DNA of 64,000 bases from positions 90,405-154,404 of the forward strand of contig CAMDCE010000004.1 of the NCBI GenBank assembly GCA_945889625.1, written 5' to 3'. Source of the stretch: Asaia bogorensis. Its GTDB lineage: Bacteria > Pseudomonadota > Alphaproteobacteria > Reyranellales > Reyranellaceae. Each line of letters starts with the position of its first letter. The stretch's first letter is position 1. Position numbers and translations under genes: made by a program. The notes beneath the pieces are model-generated. The model searched no databases and was not told the DNA's origin. It worked only from the letters and a program-made list of their open reading frames with translations. Shown here one piece after another: positions 47,017-56,403 of this stretch.

Positions 47017-48071
47017 GCATTCGGCCGTTCGTAGACGATGCCGTCGATCAGGTTCTCCTCGTAGAGGCGGCCGAGATCGATACCGCCCGGTGGGCGGGCG
47101 ATCGCGAAGCCCGAGATGGCGCGGGCGAGGCGCGCTTCCTGATCACGTCGCAACTTCTCGGCCTCCTCGACCATCACCGGCGTGAAGCGAACCGACTGAC
47201 CCGGCAGCAGGCGCCCCAGGCGCGGCAGATCGACCGACGCCACGGTGGCGATCTTGGGATAGCCGCCGACGGTCTGGCGGTCGGCCAGAAGCACGATCGG
47301 CAGGCCCGCACCCGGCACCTGGATGGCGCCCGGCCCGATGCCGTCGGAAATGATGTCGGCCCCGCCCTTGTCGACACTGAGCGCGTGCTCGATCGTGGGA
47401 CCTTCGAAGCGGATGCCCATGCGATCGGCTTCCTTGGAGACGCGCCAGTCGGCTTCCACGAAGGTGCGGCGGCCCTTGACGCTGAAATAATCCTCCTGCG
47501 GTCCCCAGATGACGCGGATCGGCCCGCTGCCATAGTCGAAGGCGCCGGCGAGTTTGCGCTCGTCGCCGGCTGGTGCTGAGGCAAGAGCCAACGGCAGGGC
47601 ATCGCCCGCGGCGAGCTTGCGGCCCTGGAAGCCGCCGATGCCGGCGCGGGCATAGGTCGAGAGGCTGCCCATGAAGCGCGGCACGGCGAAGCCGCCGGCC
47701 ACCGCTAGGTAGGCCGTGCTGGAGCCGTCGACCATGCCGACCCGCAGCGTCTGGCCGCGCTTCAAAAGATGCGAGCGGTCCGAGTCGAGCGGCTTGGGCG
47801 GGGCGTCGGGCGCCTCGGTCAGCGTCGGCGCCAGCGGCCCGACCAGGGCCACGCGCACCGAGTCGGCTTCGACCAGCAGGTCGGGGCCCATCACGCCGAT
47901 CTCCAGCCCCGCGGTTTGGACGCCATTGCCGGCGAGCGCGTTGGCCAGGCTAAGCCCGATGCGATCCATGGCGCCCGCGGTCGGCATGCCGAGCGCCATG
48001 TAGCCAATACGGCCCTGATCCTGCACGGTGTCGAACAGGCCGGCCCGCACCACCTTGAGCGAGCCGCTCAT
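47013..48071 (-). CDS. pxpC: 5-oxoprolinase subunit C (biotin-dependent carboxylase-like domain)
   Basis: 352 residues from the ATG at 48069-48071, which overlaps the pxpB stop. Start LKVVRAGLFDTVQDQGRIGYMALGMPTAGAMDRIGLSLANALAGN and the central AGGFAVPRFMGSLSTYARAGIGGFQGR are diagnostic of the AHS2/PxpC family. With PxpA and PxpB it forms the ATP-dependent bacterial 5-oxoprolinase that opens pyroglutamate to glutamate. Subunit order C-B on the minus strand with pxpA divergent. Confidence 0.93.
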   Translation of the reverse strand: MSGSLKVVRAGLFDTVQDQGRIGYMALGMPTAGAMDRIGLSLANALAGNGVQTAGLEIGVMGPDLLVEADSVRVALVGPLAPTLTEAPDAPPKPLDSDRSHLLKRGQTLRVGMVDGSSTAYLAVAGGFAVPRFMGSLSTYARAGIGGFQGRKLAAGDALPLALASAPAGDERKLAGAFDYGSGPIRVIWGPQEDYFSVKGRRTFVEADWRVSKEADRMGIRFEGPTIEHALSVDKGGADIISDGIGPGAIQVPGAGLPIVLLADRQTVGGYPKIATVASVDLPRLGRLLPGQSVRFTPVMVEEAEKLRRDQEARLARAISGFAIARPPGGIDLGRLYEENLIDGIVYERPNA

Positions 48072-48817
48072 GTCGCCCGCGCCGATGGACGTATGAGGGT
48101 CGACCAGTCGAGCGTGCCCGCCTCGACCTGGCCCGCGATGCGGTCGAATGCCTTGCGATCGATGCGCTGGAAGAAGAGCTGATCGCCCGGCGCCAGGAAA
48201 ACCGGCTGCTCGCGACGCTGGTCGAACATCCACAAAGGCGTGCGGCCGATCAGGTGCCAGCCGCCGGGACTTTCGAACGGATAGATCGTCGTCATGTCCA
48301 TGGCGATGGCGACAGACGAGCGCGGCACGCGCACCCGGGGCTGGCTGCGTCGCGGCAGGTAAAGCGTCTGGTCGAGACCCGCGATGTAGGCGAGCCCGGG
48401 CATGAAGCCCAGGACATAGACCTTGAAGACCGAGGCGAGGTGGGCGGTGATCGCCTGTTCGGTCGTCTTCTTGCTGCGCTCGGCGACCTCGGCGAGGTCG
48501 GGCGCGAATTCCGGGTCGTCATAGCAGCAGGGAATGGTGACGCGACGGGTCGTCCCCTCGCTCGGCAGGCCGCGGGCGATCAGGGCGTCGATCTGCGGCT
48601 GCAGTTGGCTGCGCGAGGTCGCCAGCGGATCGTAGGCCACCATCAAGGAACGCATGGTCGGCACGGTTTCGACCACGCCACCCAGGCTACCGGCGGCCTT
48701 GGCACCGCCGATGGCGGCATGCAGCGCCATTACCCGGCCGTTGATCTCGGGCGATATTTCGTTGCCGAATTCGACGGTGAAGGCAGTATCGCCGCAGGAC
48801 AGGTACCGGACGCTCAC
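48068..48817 (-). CDS. pxpB: 5-oxoprolinase subunit B
   Basis: 249 residues from a GTG at 48815-48817. AHS1/PxpB pattern: RYLSCGDTAFTVEFGNEISPEIN, then TIPCCYDDPEFAPDLAEVA, VYVLGFMPGLAYIAGLD, LPRRSQPRVRVPRSSVAIAMDMTTIYPFESPGGWHLIGRTP. It forms the 5-oxoprolinase core with PxpC, with which it is translationally coupled by ATGA. Confidence 0.93.
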   Translation of the reverse strand: MSVRYLSCGDTAFTVEFGNEISPEINGRVMALHAAIGGAKAAGSLGGVVETVPTMRSLMVAYDPLATSRSQLQPQIDALIARGLPSEGTTRRVTIPCCYDDPEFAPDLAEVAERSKKTTEQAITAHLASVFKVYVLGFMPGLAYIAGLDQTLYLPRRSQPRVRVPRSSVAIAMDMTTIYPFESPGGWHLIGRTPLWMFDQRREQPVFLAPGDQLFFQRIDRKAFDRIAGQVEAGTLDWSTLIRPSARAT

Positions 48818-48855
48818 GTCTGCTAGGATAACCGCTTCGATTTAGGGAGTCTCCC

Positions 48856-49668
48856 ATGGCCGCAGCCACCAACGCCAACGCGACGAATGCGGGGCACGTC
48901 AACATCAACTCCGATCTCGGCGAAAGCTTCGGGCCCTGGGTGATGGGCAACGACACCGAGGTGCTGAAGATCGTGAGGTCGGCCAACGTCGCCTGCGGTT
49001 TCCACGCCAGCGATCCCACCGTCATGATGGATACCGTCAAACTCTGTCAGCAGAACGGCGTCAGCATCGGCGCCCATCCCGGCTTTGCCGACCTGCAGGG
49101 CTTCGGCCGGCGCGTCATCAATCTGACGATCAAGGAACTCGAGGCCAACATCGCCTACCAGATCGGCGCGCTGCAGGCGATCGCCGCCCTGCATGGCGCC
49201 AAGGTCACGCACATGAAGCCGCATGGCATGATGGCCAACATGTCGGCTGACAATCCGGAAATGTCGGAAGCGATCTGCCGCGCCACCAAGGCGGTCGACC
49301 GCGACCTCATCTTCCTCGCCCAAGCCAACACCGAGCAGGGCAAGGCGGCGCGAAAGCACGGGCTGCGCGTTGCGGAGGAGGTGTTCGCCGACCGTACCTA
49401 CACCGAGGCCGGCATGCTGACGCCGCGCAAGGAAGCCAATTCAATGATCAAGGACGCCGCGAAAGCGGTTGCTCACGTCCGGCGCATGGTCGACGAGCAG
49501 GCGATCTACTCGACCTCGGGCAAGCGCATCCCTTGCCAGGTGGATTCGATATGCGTGCATGGCGACGGCCCGACCGCCGTCACCGTGTCCAAGGCTGTTC
49601 GCGAGGGGCTGGAGGCCGCCGGCATCCGGATCGTGCCGCTGACCGAGCTGCCCAGCCTGAAACACTGA
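48856..49668 (+). CDS. pxpA: 5-oxoprolinase subunit A (LamB/YcsF family)
   Basis: 270 residues. VNINSDLGESFGPWVMGNDTEVLKIVRSANVACGFHASDP, SIGAHPGFADLQGFGRR and KVTHMKPHGMMANMS are the LamB/YcsF signatures. It supplies the third subunit of the pyroglutamate-hydrolysing PxpABC enzyme. It is divergent from pxpBC with 38 bases between the starts, so the two transcripts must share a very compact promoter region. GGGAG precedes the ATG. Confidence 0.94.
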   Translation: MAAATNANATNAGHVNINSDLGESFGPWVMGNDTEVLKIVRSANVACGFHASDPTVMMDTVKLCQQNGVSIGAHPGFADLQGFGRRVINLTIKELEANIAYQIGALQAIAALHGAKVTHMKPHGMMANMSADNPEMSEAICRATKAVDRDLIFLAQANTEQGKAARKHGLRVAEEVFADRTYTEAGMLTPRKEANSMIKDAAKAVAHVRRMVDEQAIYSTSGKRIPCQVDSICVHGDGPTAVTVSKAVREGLEAAGIRIVPLTELPSLKH

Positions 49669-49773
49669 ACACTGGAAAGTGACCGTGTCCGGGCCTGTCC
49701 GTCCGGGCTCTTCGTCCGGCATATTTCCCGGGCCGCCGCCTATTAGGTGGCTCAAAACGGGAGATGAAACGTC

Positions 49774-50262
49774 ATGATCAAGTTCATTGCTGCCGCCGCT
49801 ACGGCGGCCTTGTTGCTGTCGCCGCTCGGCGCCGGCGCCCAGGCACCGCCGCCGCCGGCCTACGGTCTCGGCATTTCGTTCGACGCTGCCAAGAAGGCGC
49901 TCGCCGCCGCCGAGGCGGAAGCCAAGAAGAACAACTGGCCGGTGGCCATCGCCATCGTCGACAGTTCGGGCAGGCTTGCGGCCTTCTCCAAGATCGACAA
50001 CACCCAGCATGGCAGCGTCGACATCGCCATCGGCAAGGCGGTGACGGCCAACAACCTCAGGCGGCCGACCAAGGCCTTGCAGGACGTCGTCGCCGCGGGC
50101 GGTGGCGGTCTGCGAATGCTGGCGGTGCCCGGTGTGATGCCGCTGGAAGGCGGCGTGCCGATCGTCGTCGACGGCAAGATCATCGGCGCCATCGGCGTCT
50201 CGGGCGTGACGTCCGAGCAGGATGCCCAAGTCGCCATGGCGGGGGCTGCCGCCGCCAAATAG
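49774..50262 (+). CDS. GlcG/HbpS-family secreted protein
   Basis: 162 residues with a signal peptide (MIKFIAAAATAALLLSPLGAGAQA). The mature part YGLGISFDAAKKALAAAEAEAKKNNWPVAIAIVDSSGRLAAFSKIDN, then GGLRMLAVPGVMPLEGGVPIVVDGKIIGAIGVSGVTSEQD, is the GlcG/HbpS fold, whose members bind heme or cobalamin or act as accessory proteins. Export suggests a periplasmic ligand-binding role. The neighbour pxpA is 105 bases upstream; no operon link is evident. Confidence 0.87.
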   Translation: MIKFIAAAATAALLLSPLGAGAQAPPPPAYGLGISFDAAKKALAAAEAEAKKNNWPVAIAIVDSSGRLAAFSKIDNTQHGSVDIAIGKAVTANNLRRPTKALQDVVAAGGGGLRMLAVPGVMPLEGGVPIVVDGKIIGAIGVSGVTSEQDAQVAMAGAAAAK

Positions 50263-50287
50263 CGTCGGGACCATCCGCCGCGTCGGC

Positions 50288-50315
50288 TTGCCCGACCCCG
50301 TCGCGCTACTATAGT
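50288..50315 (+). promoter_or_regulatory. putative sigma-70 promoter of the SGNH-like gene at 50352
   Basis: TTGCCC (50288-50293) and TATAGT (50310-50315) are separated by 16 bases and lie about 40 bases upstream of the ATG. Both hexamers are near consensus. Confidence 0.4.
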
Positions 50316-50336
50316 CCGCTCCGATCGGGAGCGGAC
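50314..50336. promoter_or_regulatory. 9-bp palindrome at the predicted transcription start
   Basis: GTCCGCTCC (50314-50322) and GGAGCGGAC (50328-50336) are perfect complements around a five-base spacer. They overlap the end of the -10 box and the likely +1, the classical place for a repressor operator. Confidence 0.45.
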
Positions 50337-50351
50337 TGTTAGCGGGCGGGC

Positions 50352-51605
50352 ATGAAGCAGCGTATCTTTGGCTGGATCTCCAGCCTTATCGGCATCGTCA
50401 TCGCGCTAGCCGTGATCGAGGTCACCGCGATCGGCTGGCTGATGATCGAGGATGGCCGGTACACCCCGGCGGCGGAGCTGTTCGAGCGCACGCAGAACAC
50501 CTACGTGCGCGATTTGACCAAGGACAAAGACTGTCGCTACGTCGACACGCTCTATCCGCACCCCTATCTCGCCTTCGTCCATCACGCCAATCCGCCGTGC
50601 GGCCTGTCATGGGCCAACAATATCGGCCTGCTCGGTGACGATTTCCCGACGGTGAAGCGGACTGACCGTTACGTCATCCTGCTCACCGGCGGGTCGGTCG
50701 CCTCGCAGCTTGCGCAAAACTTCAAACCGCCGGCGCCGCGCTATCTCGAGGAGGAGCTGAACAAGCGCTACGTCAGTCCCAACGGCAAGCCGTTCCAGGT
50801 GCTGAATGGCGGCGACGGTGCCTGGAAGCAACCGCAGGCCTTCATTCTCTTCGCGATGTACGCCAGCGTGGTCGACGCTGTGATGACGCTCGATGGCTTC
50901 AACGAACACTATTTCTTCGGAGTCGGCGTCGACGCACGGCTCGAACGTCCGCTCAGCAATTTTGCCGAGGTCAATCCGTTCGTCGCCGACGAGAATTTCG
51001 GCGACGCGGCGATCGGCTGGGTGATGGGGCGGATCGCAGGGGCGCTTGCGGCGACACCGGTCCTTGGCCAGTCGCACGCCATGTACATGATCGTGCGCGG
51101 CATCGAAGGGGTGGCCAAGAGCAAGGACATCTTCAAATCGAACAAGCGCACGACGCTGGCCAGCCTGTTCGCCATGCCCGAGGAGATCCGCAAGGACCAC
51201 GATCTCGAGTTCGCCGTCCAGCTCGGACTCTATCAAAAGTACATGCGCGGCATCGAGGTGCTGGCCAAGGACTACAACGTCAAGACCGCGTATTTCCTGC
51301 AGCCCACCCCGACCTACGGCAAGGTGCTCACGGAAGACGAGAAGAAGATCGTCGGCGACCTTTCCTACGGGCCGATCTACCGGCGGATGGTGGCCGGGAT
51401 CCTGACGCTGCGCGAGCGCGGCATGGCGGTGTTCGACCTCGGCGACCTCCTCCAGGACGAAAAGGGCACGATCTACGCTGACCATATCCACTTCTTCCGC
51501 GTGCTGACGCCGGAAAACTACGGCGAAAGCTCCGGTTACCGGCTGATGGCCACTCGGGTGGGTAGGTTGCTGGCGGAAACCTGGGGCTTGAAGGCAAAGC
51601 CCTGA
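50352..51605 (+). CDS. membrane-anchored SGNH-hydrolase-like protein with atypical block I
   Basis: 417 residues with one N-terminal helix (IFGWISSLIGIVIALAVIEVTAIGWLMI). A Rossmann-like block reads YVILLTGGSVASQLAQNF, a GGS version of the SGNH GDS motif, followed by QVLNGGDGAWKQPQ. The C-terminal block-V pair is conserved as YADHIHFF. The order and spacing suggest an SGNH-type hydrolase or sugar acetylesterase/transferase. It has its own promoter and is followed by a terminator at 51620. Confidence 0.65.
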   Translation: MKQRIFGWISSLIGIVIALAVIEVTAIGWLMIEDGRYTPAAELFERTQNTYVRDLTKDKDCRYVDTLYPHPYLAFVHHANPPCGLSWANNIGLLGDDFPTVKRTDRYVILLTGGSVASQLAQNFKPPAPRYLEEELNKRYVSPNGKPFQVLNGGDGAWKQPQAFILFAMYASVVDAVMTLDGFNEHYFFGVGVDARLERPLSNFAEVNPFVADENFGDAAIGWVMGRIAGALAATPVLGQSHAMYMIVRGIEGVAKSKDIFKSNKRTTLASLFAMPEEIRKDHDLEFAVQLGLYQKYMRGIEVLAKDYNVKTAYFLQPTPTYGKVLTEDEKKIVGDLSYGPIYRRMVAGILTLRERGMAVFDLGDLLQDEKGTIYADHIHFFRVLTPENYGESSGYRLMATRVGRLLAETWGLKAKP

Positions 51606-51619
51606 AACTGATCACAAAT

Positions 51620-51638
51620 CGGGGATTCGCCCCGTTTT
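51620..51638 (+). terminator. rho-independent terminator after the SGNH-like gene
   Basis: CGGGG (51620-51624), loop ATTCG, CCCCG (51630-51634) followed by TTTT (51635-51638), 15 bases after the stop codon. It separates this gene from the formate dehydrogenase operon. Confidence 0.55.
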
Positions 51639-51751
51639 CTGATGCTTTCCTATTGATTCAGTGTTGCTGCCGCGTTTCACTGTCCGAGACGCGAAATAAG
51701 ACCGAAGGCGCCTAAGCGCCTCATAAGCGTCGACTTGGGATGGAGCCGCAC

Positions 51752-54700
51752 ATGGGCGTTACACGCCGTCAATTCATGAAGGTGAGCGCCGCTGGCCTCG
51801 CCGCCTCGTCGGTTGGAGCCTTGGGATTCGTCGGAGCGGGCGAAGCACTCGCCGCCGGCGTCCGGCCCTTCAGGCTCGAAAAGGCGACGGAAACCCGCAA
51901 CGCCTGCCCTTATTGCGCCGTGGCCTGCGGCGTCCTCATCTACTCGATGCCCGATGGCACCGCCAAGGACGCCAAGCCGAAAGTCGTCCATATCGAGGGC
52001 GATCCCGATCACCCGGTAAATCGCGGCACGCTCTGCGCGCGCGGCGCGGCCTCGCTCGGCTACGTGCACAGCGCTAACCGCTTGAAGTACCCGATGCACC
52101 GCAAGCCGGGCACCGACAAGTTCGAGCGCGTGACCTGGGACTTTGCGCTCGATCGCGTCGCCAAGCTGATGAAGGAGGACCGCGACAAGAACTTCATCGC
52201 CAAGAACCGCGATGGCGTCACGGTCAACCGCTGGCTGAGCACGGGCTTCTTCGGCGCCTCCTCGCTCAACAACGAGGCGGGATACCTCACCTACAAGTTC
52301 GTCCGATCTACCGGGATGCTAGGGTTCGAGAACCAAGCACGAATTTGACACGGTCCGACGGTGGCCAGTCTTGGCCCCACATTCGGACGCGGCGCGATGA
52401 CGAACTCGTGGAACGACATCAAGAATGCTGATGTCGTGCTGATCATGGGCGGCAATGCCGCCGAAGCCCATCCCTGCGGCTTCAAGTGGGTCACCGAGGC
52501 CAAGGCGAACAACGCTGCCAAGCTGATCGTGGTCGATCCGCGCTTCACGCGCTCGGCCGCGGTGGCCGACGTCTATGCCCCGATCCGGCCCGGCACCGAC
52601 ATCGCCTTCCTGTCGGGCGTGATGCGCTACCTGCTGGGCAACGGCAAGATTCATCAGGAGTACGTCAAGGCCTACACCAACGCCTCCTATATCGTGAAGG
52701 CGGGCTACAACTTCCAGGACGGGTTGTTCACGGGTTACGACGAGTCGAGGAAGACCTATGCCGACCGCTCGAGCTGGGACTACGAGCTCGACGAGCAGGG
52801 CATGGCCAAAGTCGACGAGACGCTGCAGAACCCACGTTGCGCGATCAACTTGCTGAAGGCCCACGTCGATCGCTACACCCCCGAGATGGTGGAGCGCATC
52901 ACCGGTACGCCCAAGGCCAAGTTCCTGCAGATCTGCGAGTTGATGGCCACGACCGCCAACGGCGAGCGCTCGATGACGTCGCTGTACGCGCTGGGCTGGA
53001 CCCAGCACACGACCGGCGCCCAGAACATCCGCTCGATGGCCATGATCCAGCTCCTGCTGGGCAACATGGGCGTGCCGGGCGGTGGCGTGAACGCCTTGCG
53101 TGGCCATTCCAACGTCCAGGGCATCACCGATCTTGCCCTGCTCTCGACGTCGACACCGGGCTACCTCGTCCTGCCGACCGACCGCGAGGCGACCTACGAC
53201 GACTACATGAAGGTGCGCCGCTTCAAGCCGTTGCGGCCGGGCCAGACCAGCTTCTGGCAGAACTACGAGAAGTTCTTCGTCAGCCAGCAGAAGAGCCTGT
53301 TCGGCGCGTCGGCCACCAAGGACAACAACTGGGCCTACGATTATCTGCCCAAGTTCGACGCGTCCTACGACGTCCTGAAGATGGTCGACATGATGGCAGG
53401 GGGCCAGATGAACGGCCTGTTCTGCCAGGGCCTCAACATCCTGCTGGCGGCGCCCAACAAGGCCAAGGTCGCGTCGGGTCTCGCCAAGCTCAAGTGGATG
53501 GTCGTCATCGACCCGCTGGAGACCGAGACCGCGCGCTTCTGGGAGAACCACGGCGAGTACAACAACGTCGATCCCAAGGCGATCCAGACCGAGGTCATCC
53601 AGCTTCCGGCCTCGACCTATGCCGAGGAGGAGGGCAGCGCCACCAATTCCAGCCGCGTGATCATGTGGCACTGGAAGGCGGTCGACGGGCCGGGCGAGTC
53701 CAAGAGCGACATCGAGATCATCTCGGGTCTCCGGCTGCGGCTGGCTGAACTCTACAAGAAGGAAGGCGGCACCTTCCCCGATGCGATCGTCAACACCACT
53801 TGGGCCTACGGCAAGCCCGCCAATCCCGATCCGGCGGAAGTGCTGAAGGAGATGAACGGCTACGCGCTGGAGGACCTGCCGGATCCTGCCGATCCCACCA
53901 AGGTGCTGCTCGCCAAGGGCAAGCTGCTGCCGACATTCGGTATGATGCGCGACGACGGCAAGACCTCGGGCGGCATCTGGATCTACACCGGCGTCTATAC
54001 CGAGGCCGGCAACATGGCGATGCGCCGCGACGCGGCCGATCCGACCGGGCTTGGCGTGCATCCCAACTGGGGCTTCTCGTGGCCTGCCAACCGGCGCGTG
54101 CTCTACAATCGTGCCTCGGCCGACCCCAACGGCAAGCCGTGGAGCCAGCGCAAGAAGTACCTTGAGTGGAACGGCCAGCGCTGGGTCGGTGCCGACGTGC
54201 CCGATTACGGTCCGGCCGTGGCGCCGGACAGGAATGTCGGTCCGTTCATCATGAACCAGGAAGGCACCGCCCGGCTGTTTGCCCGGGGCGCCATGCCGGA
54301 CGGCCCGTTCCCCGAGCATTACGAGCCGATGGACGCCTACATCGCCAATCCGCTGCACCCCAAGGTCAGCACCAATCCGGCGGTGCGCATCTTCGCAGCC
54401 GATGCCAAGTCGTTCGGCACGCCCGACAAATTCCCGATCGTGGCGACCAGCTATCGCCTGGCCGAGCACTTCCACTACTGGACCAAGAACGTCCACGACA
54501 ACGCCGTGATGCAGCCGGAGATGTTCGTCGAGATGGGCGAGCGTCTGGCCAAGGCCAAGGGCATCAAGGACGGCGACTGGGTCGAGATCTCGAGCCAGCG
54601 CGGGGCCATCAAGGCCAAGGCCTGCGTGACCAAGCGCATCCGGCCGATCATGGTCGACGGCAAGCCCTGCGACGTGGTCGGCCTGCCGATCCACTACGGC

Positions 54701-54847
54701 TTCATCGGGCTCACCCGGAAGTCGCAGCCGGTCAACACGCTGACGCCGTCGGTCGGCGACGTCAGCGTAAATACGCCGGAATACAAGGCGTTCCTGGTCG
54801 ATGTGAAGAAAACCACCGCACCGGCTTCTCAGCCGGCCACGGTTTAA
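51752..54847 (+). CDS. fdnG: selenocysteine-containing formate dehydrogenase alpha subunit (TGA 52346-52348 read as Sec)
   Basis: 1031 residues including one Sec, from the ATG at 51752 that has GGAG six bases upstream (an ATG four codons earlier lacks one). Tat signal TRRQFMK, then the 4Fe-4S ligands NACPYCAVACGV...GTLCARGA. At residue 199 the codon is TGA in the context ENQARI-U-HGPTVASLGPTFGRGAMTNSW, matching the Sec-containing motif of E. coli FdnG. A SECIS hairpin starts five bases after the TGA. The rest is a bis-MGD molybdo- or tungstopterin protein (VILIMGGNAAEAHPCGFKW, GNMGVPGGGVNALRGHSNVQG). It oxidises formate to CO2 at the periplasmic side of the membrane. First gene of the fdn/sel block. 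A reader stopping at the TGA would see a 198-residue fragment and a separate long frame from 52361. Confidence 0.93.
52353..52388 (+). promoter_or_regulatory. bacterial SECIS element
   Basis: The mRNA from 52353 folds as GTCCGA...TCGGAC (52353-52358 with 52383-52388) and GTGGCC...GGCCCCAC (52361-52366 with 52373-52380, one bulge), closing on an AGTCTT loop. Distance from the TGA, stem shape and the G-U in the apical loop agree with elements bound by SelB. It lies inside the coding sequence, as expected for bacteria. Confidence 0.8.
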
Positions 54848-54859
54848 GGGGAGGGTGAT

Positions 54860-55777
54860 ATGTCCGTTCTTCAAGCCCTCGACCTTCGCCGCCGCTCCGC
54901 CTCGTCGGTGGCCCCGCCGGCCGCCGGCAAGCCTGCCGCGGTCGCGGTCGCCAAGCTGATCGATGTCAGCAAGTGCATCGGCTGCAAGGCCTGCCAGACC
55001 GCCTGCCTGGAGTGGAACCAGCTCGATCAGTCGATCGGCGTCACCGACGGCACCTACAACAACCCGACCGACCTGACGCCGGCTTCGTGGACGGTGATGA
55101 AGTTCACCGAATACGAGAACGGCGACAATCTGGAGTGGCTGATCCGCAAGGACGGCTGCATGCATTGCGACGACCCGGGCTGCCTCAAGGCCTGCCCGGC
55201 GCCGGGCGCCATCGTCCAATACACCAACGGCATCGTCGACTTCATCTCGGACAACTGCATCGGCTGCGGCTACTGCGTGAAGGGTTGCCCCTTCAACATC
55301 CCGCGCATCTCCAAGGTCGACAGCAAGGCCTACAAGTGCACGCTCTGCTCCGACCGCGTCGTGGTCGGCCAGGCGCCGGCCTGCGCCAAGGCCTGCCCGA
55401 CCCAGGCGATCTATTTCGGAACCAAGGCCGAGATGATCGCCCATGCCGACAAGCGCATCACCGACCTGAAGTCGCGCGGCTTCAAGAATGCCGGCCTGTA
55501 CAATCCGGCGGGCGTCAACGGCACCCACGTCATGTACGTGCTGCACCACAACGACAAGCCGTCGCTCTACGCCGGCCTGCCCGACGATCCCAAGATCAGC
55601 CCGATGGTCGGCATCTGGAAGGGCGTGATGAAGCCCCTGTCGCTCGCCGCCATCGCCTTCGCCGGCGTCTTCGGCCTGATGCACTACGTCACCAAGGGAC
55701 CAAATCGGGTCTCTGAGCACGACGAGCAAAAGGCCGTCGAGCTCGAAGGGAGCAAGGAAGGGAGCAAGAAGGTATGA
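54860..55777 (+). CDS. fdnH: formate dehydrogenase iron-sulfur (beta) subunit
   Basis: 305 residues. Four ferredoxin-type Cys clusters: [52 protein letters not shown] and [24 protein letters not shown]-terminal transmembrane helix ([18 protein letters not shown]) anchors it, as in E. coli FdnH. It carries electrons from the alpha subunit to the cytochrome b. Twelve bases separate it from the alpha-subunit stop. Confidence 0.95.
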   Translation: MSVLQALDLRRRSASSVAPPAAGKPAAVAVAKLIDVSKCIGCKACQTACLEWNQLDQSIGVTDGTYNNPTDLTPASWTVMKFTEYENGDNLEWLIRKDGCMHCDDPGCLKACPAPGAIVQYTNGIVDFISDNCIGCGYCVKGCPFNIPRISKVDSKAYKCTLCSDRVVVGQAPACAKACPTQAIYFGTKAEMIAHADKRITDLKSRGFKNAGLYNPAGVNGTHVMYVLHHNDKPSLYAGLPDDPKISPMVGIWKGVMKPLSLAAIAFAGVFGLMHYVTKGPNRVSEHDEQKAVELEGSKEGSKKV

Positions 55778-56403
55778 CCGTCGAAGCCAAGCCGGTCAGC
55801 CGCTACACGACCCCGGCCCGCATCAATCACTGGATCACCGCGGTATCGCTGGTCCTGCTGGCCTTGAGCGGGCTCGCGCTGTTCCATCCCTCGCTGTACT
55901 TCTTCACCTACTTGTTCGGCGGCGGCCAGCTCACCCGCATCATCCATCCGTGGATCGGCGTCGTGCTGGCCGTGAGCTTCCTCGGCCTCTTCATTCGCTT
56001 CTTCACGCTCAACTTCTGGAACAAAGACGATACGGTGTGGATGAAGAACCTGGGCGCGGTGATGAACAACAAGGAAGAGGGGCTGCCCGAGCTCGGCAAG
56101 TACAACGCCGGGCAGAAGCTCGTCTTCTGGGGCCAGTCGGTCCTCATCCTGGTGCTGTTCGCCAGCGGCATCGTGCTGTGGGACAGCTATTTCGCGGATC
56201 TGTTCTCGATCGACCAGAAGCGCCTGGCGGCCGTGGCACATGCGCTATGCGCGATCGCTGCCATCCTGATCTGGATCGTGCATGTCTATGCCGCGATCTG
56301 GGTGAAGGGCACGCTGCGTGCCATGACCCGCGGCTCGGTGACCGGCGGCTGGGCCTGGAAGCACCATCGCAAGTGGTTCCGCCAGGAAGTCGGCAAGCCC
56401 TGA
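55774..56403 (+). CDS. fdnI: formate dehydrogenase cytochrome b556 (gamma) subunit
   Basis: 209 residues, four transmembrane helices with conserved histidines: [47 protein letters not shown] segment, then [29 protein letters not shown]. The residual C-terminal tail [10 protein letters not shown] is as in FdnI. It binds two hemes and reduces menaquinone or ubiquinone. Its ATG overlaps the beta-subunit stop (ATGA, 55774-55777). Confidence 0.93.
   Translation: MTVEAKPVSRYTTPARINHWITAVSLVLLALSGLALFHPSLYFFTYLFGGGQLTRIIHPWIGVVLAVSFLGLFIRFFTLNFWNKDDTVWMKNLGAVMNNKEEGLPELGKYNAGQKLVFWGQSVLILVLFASGIVLWDSYFADLFSIDQKRLAAVAHALCAIAAILIWIVHVYAAIWVKGTLRAMTRGSVTGGWAWKHHRKWFRQEVGKP

Noticed and set aside
52346..52348. 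Nonsense mutation or pseudogene in the formate dehydrogenase alpha subunit
   Set aside because: The TGA sits exactly at the known Sec position, a SECIS hairpin follows, and selA, selB and selC are in the same locus.
52319..55729. A 1136-codon open frame on the minus strand over the formate dehydrogenase genes
   Set aside because: It is antisense to recognised alpha and beta subunits; the residue composition is that of a shadow frame and no domain can be seen.
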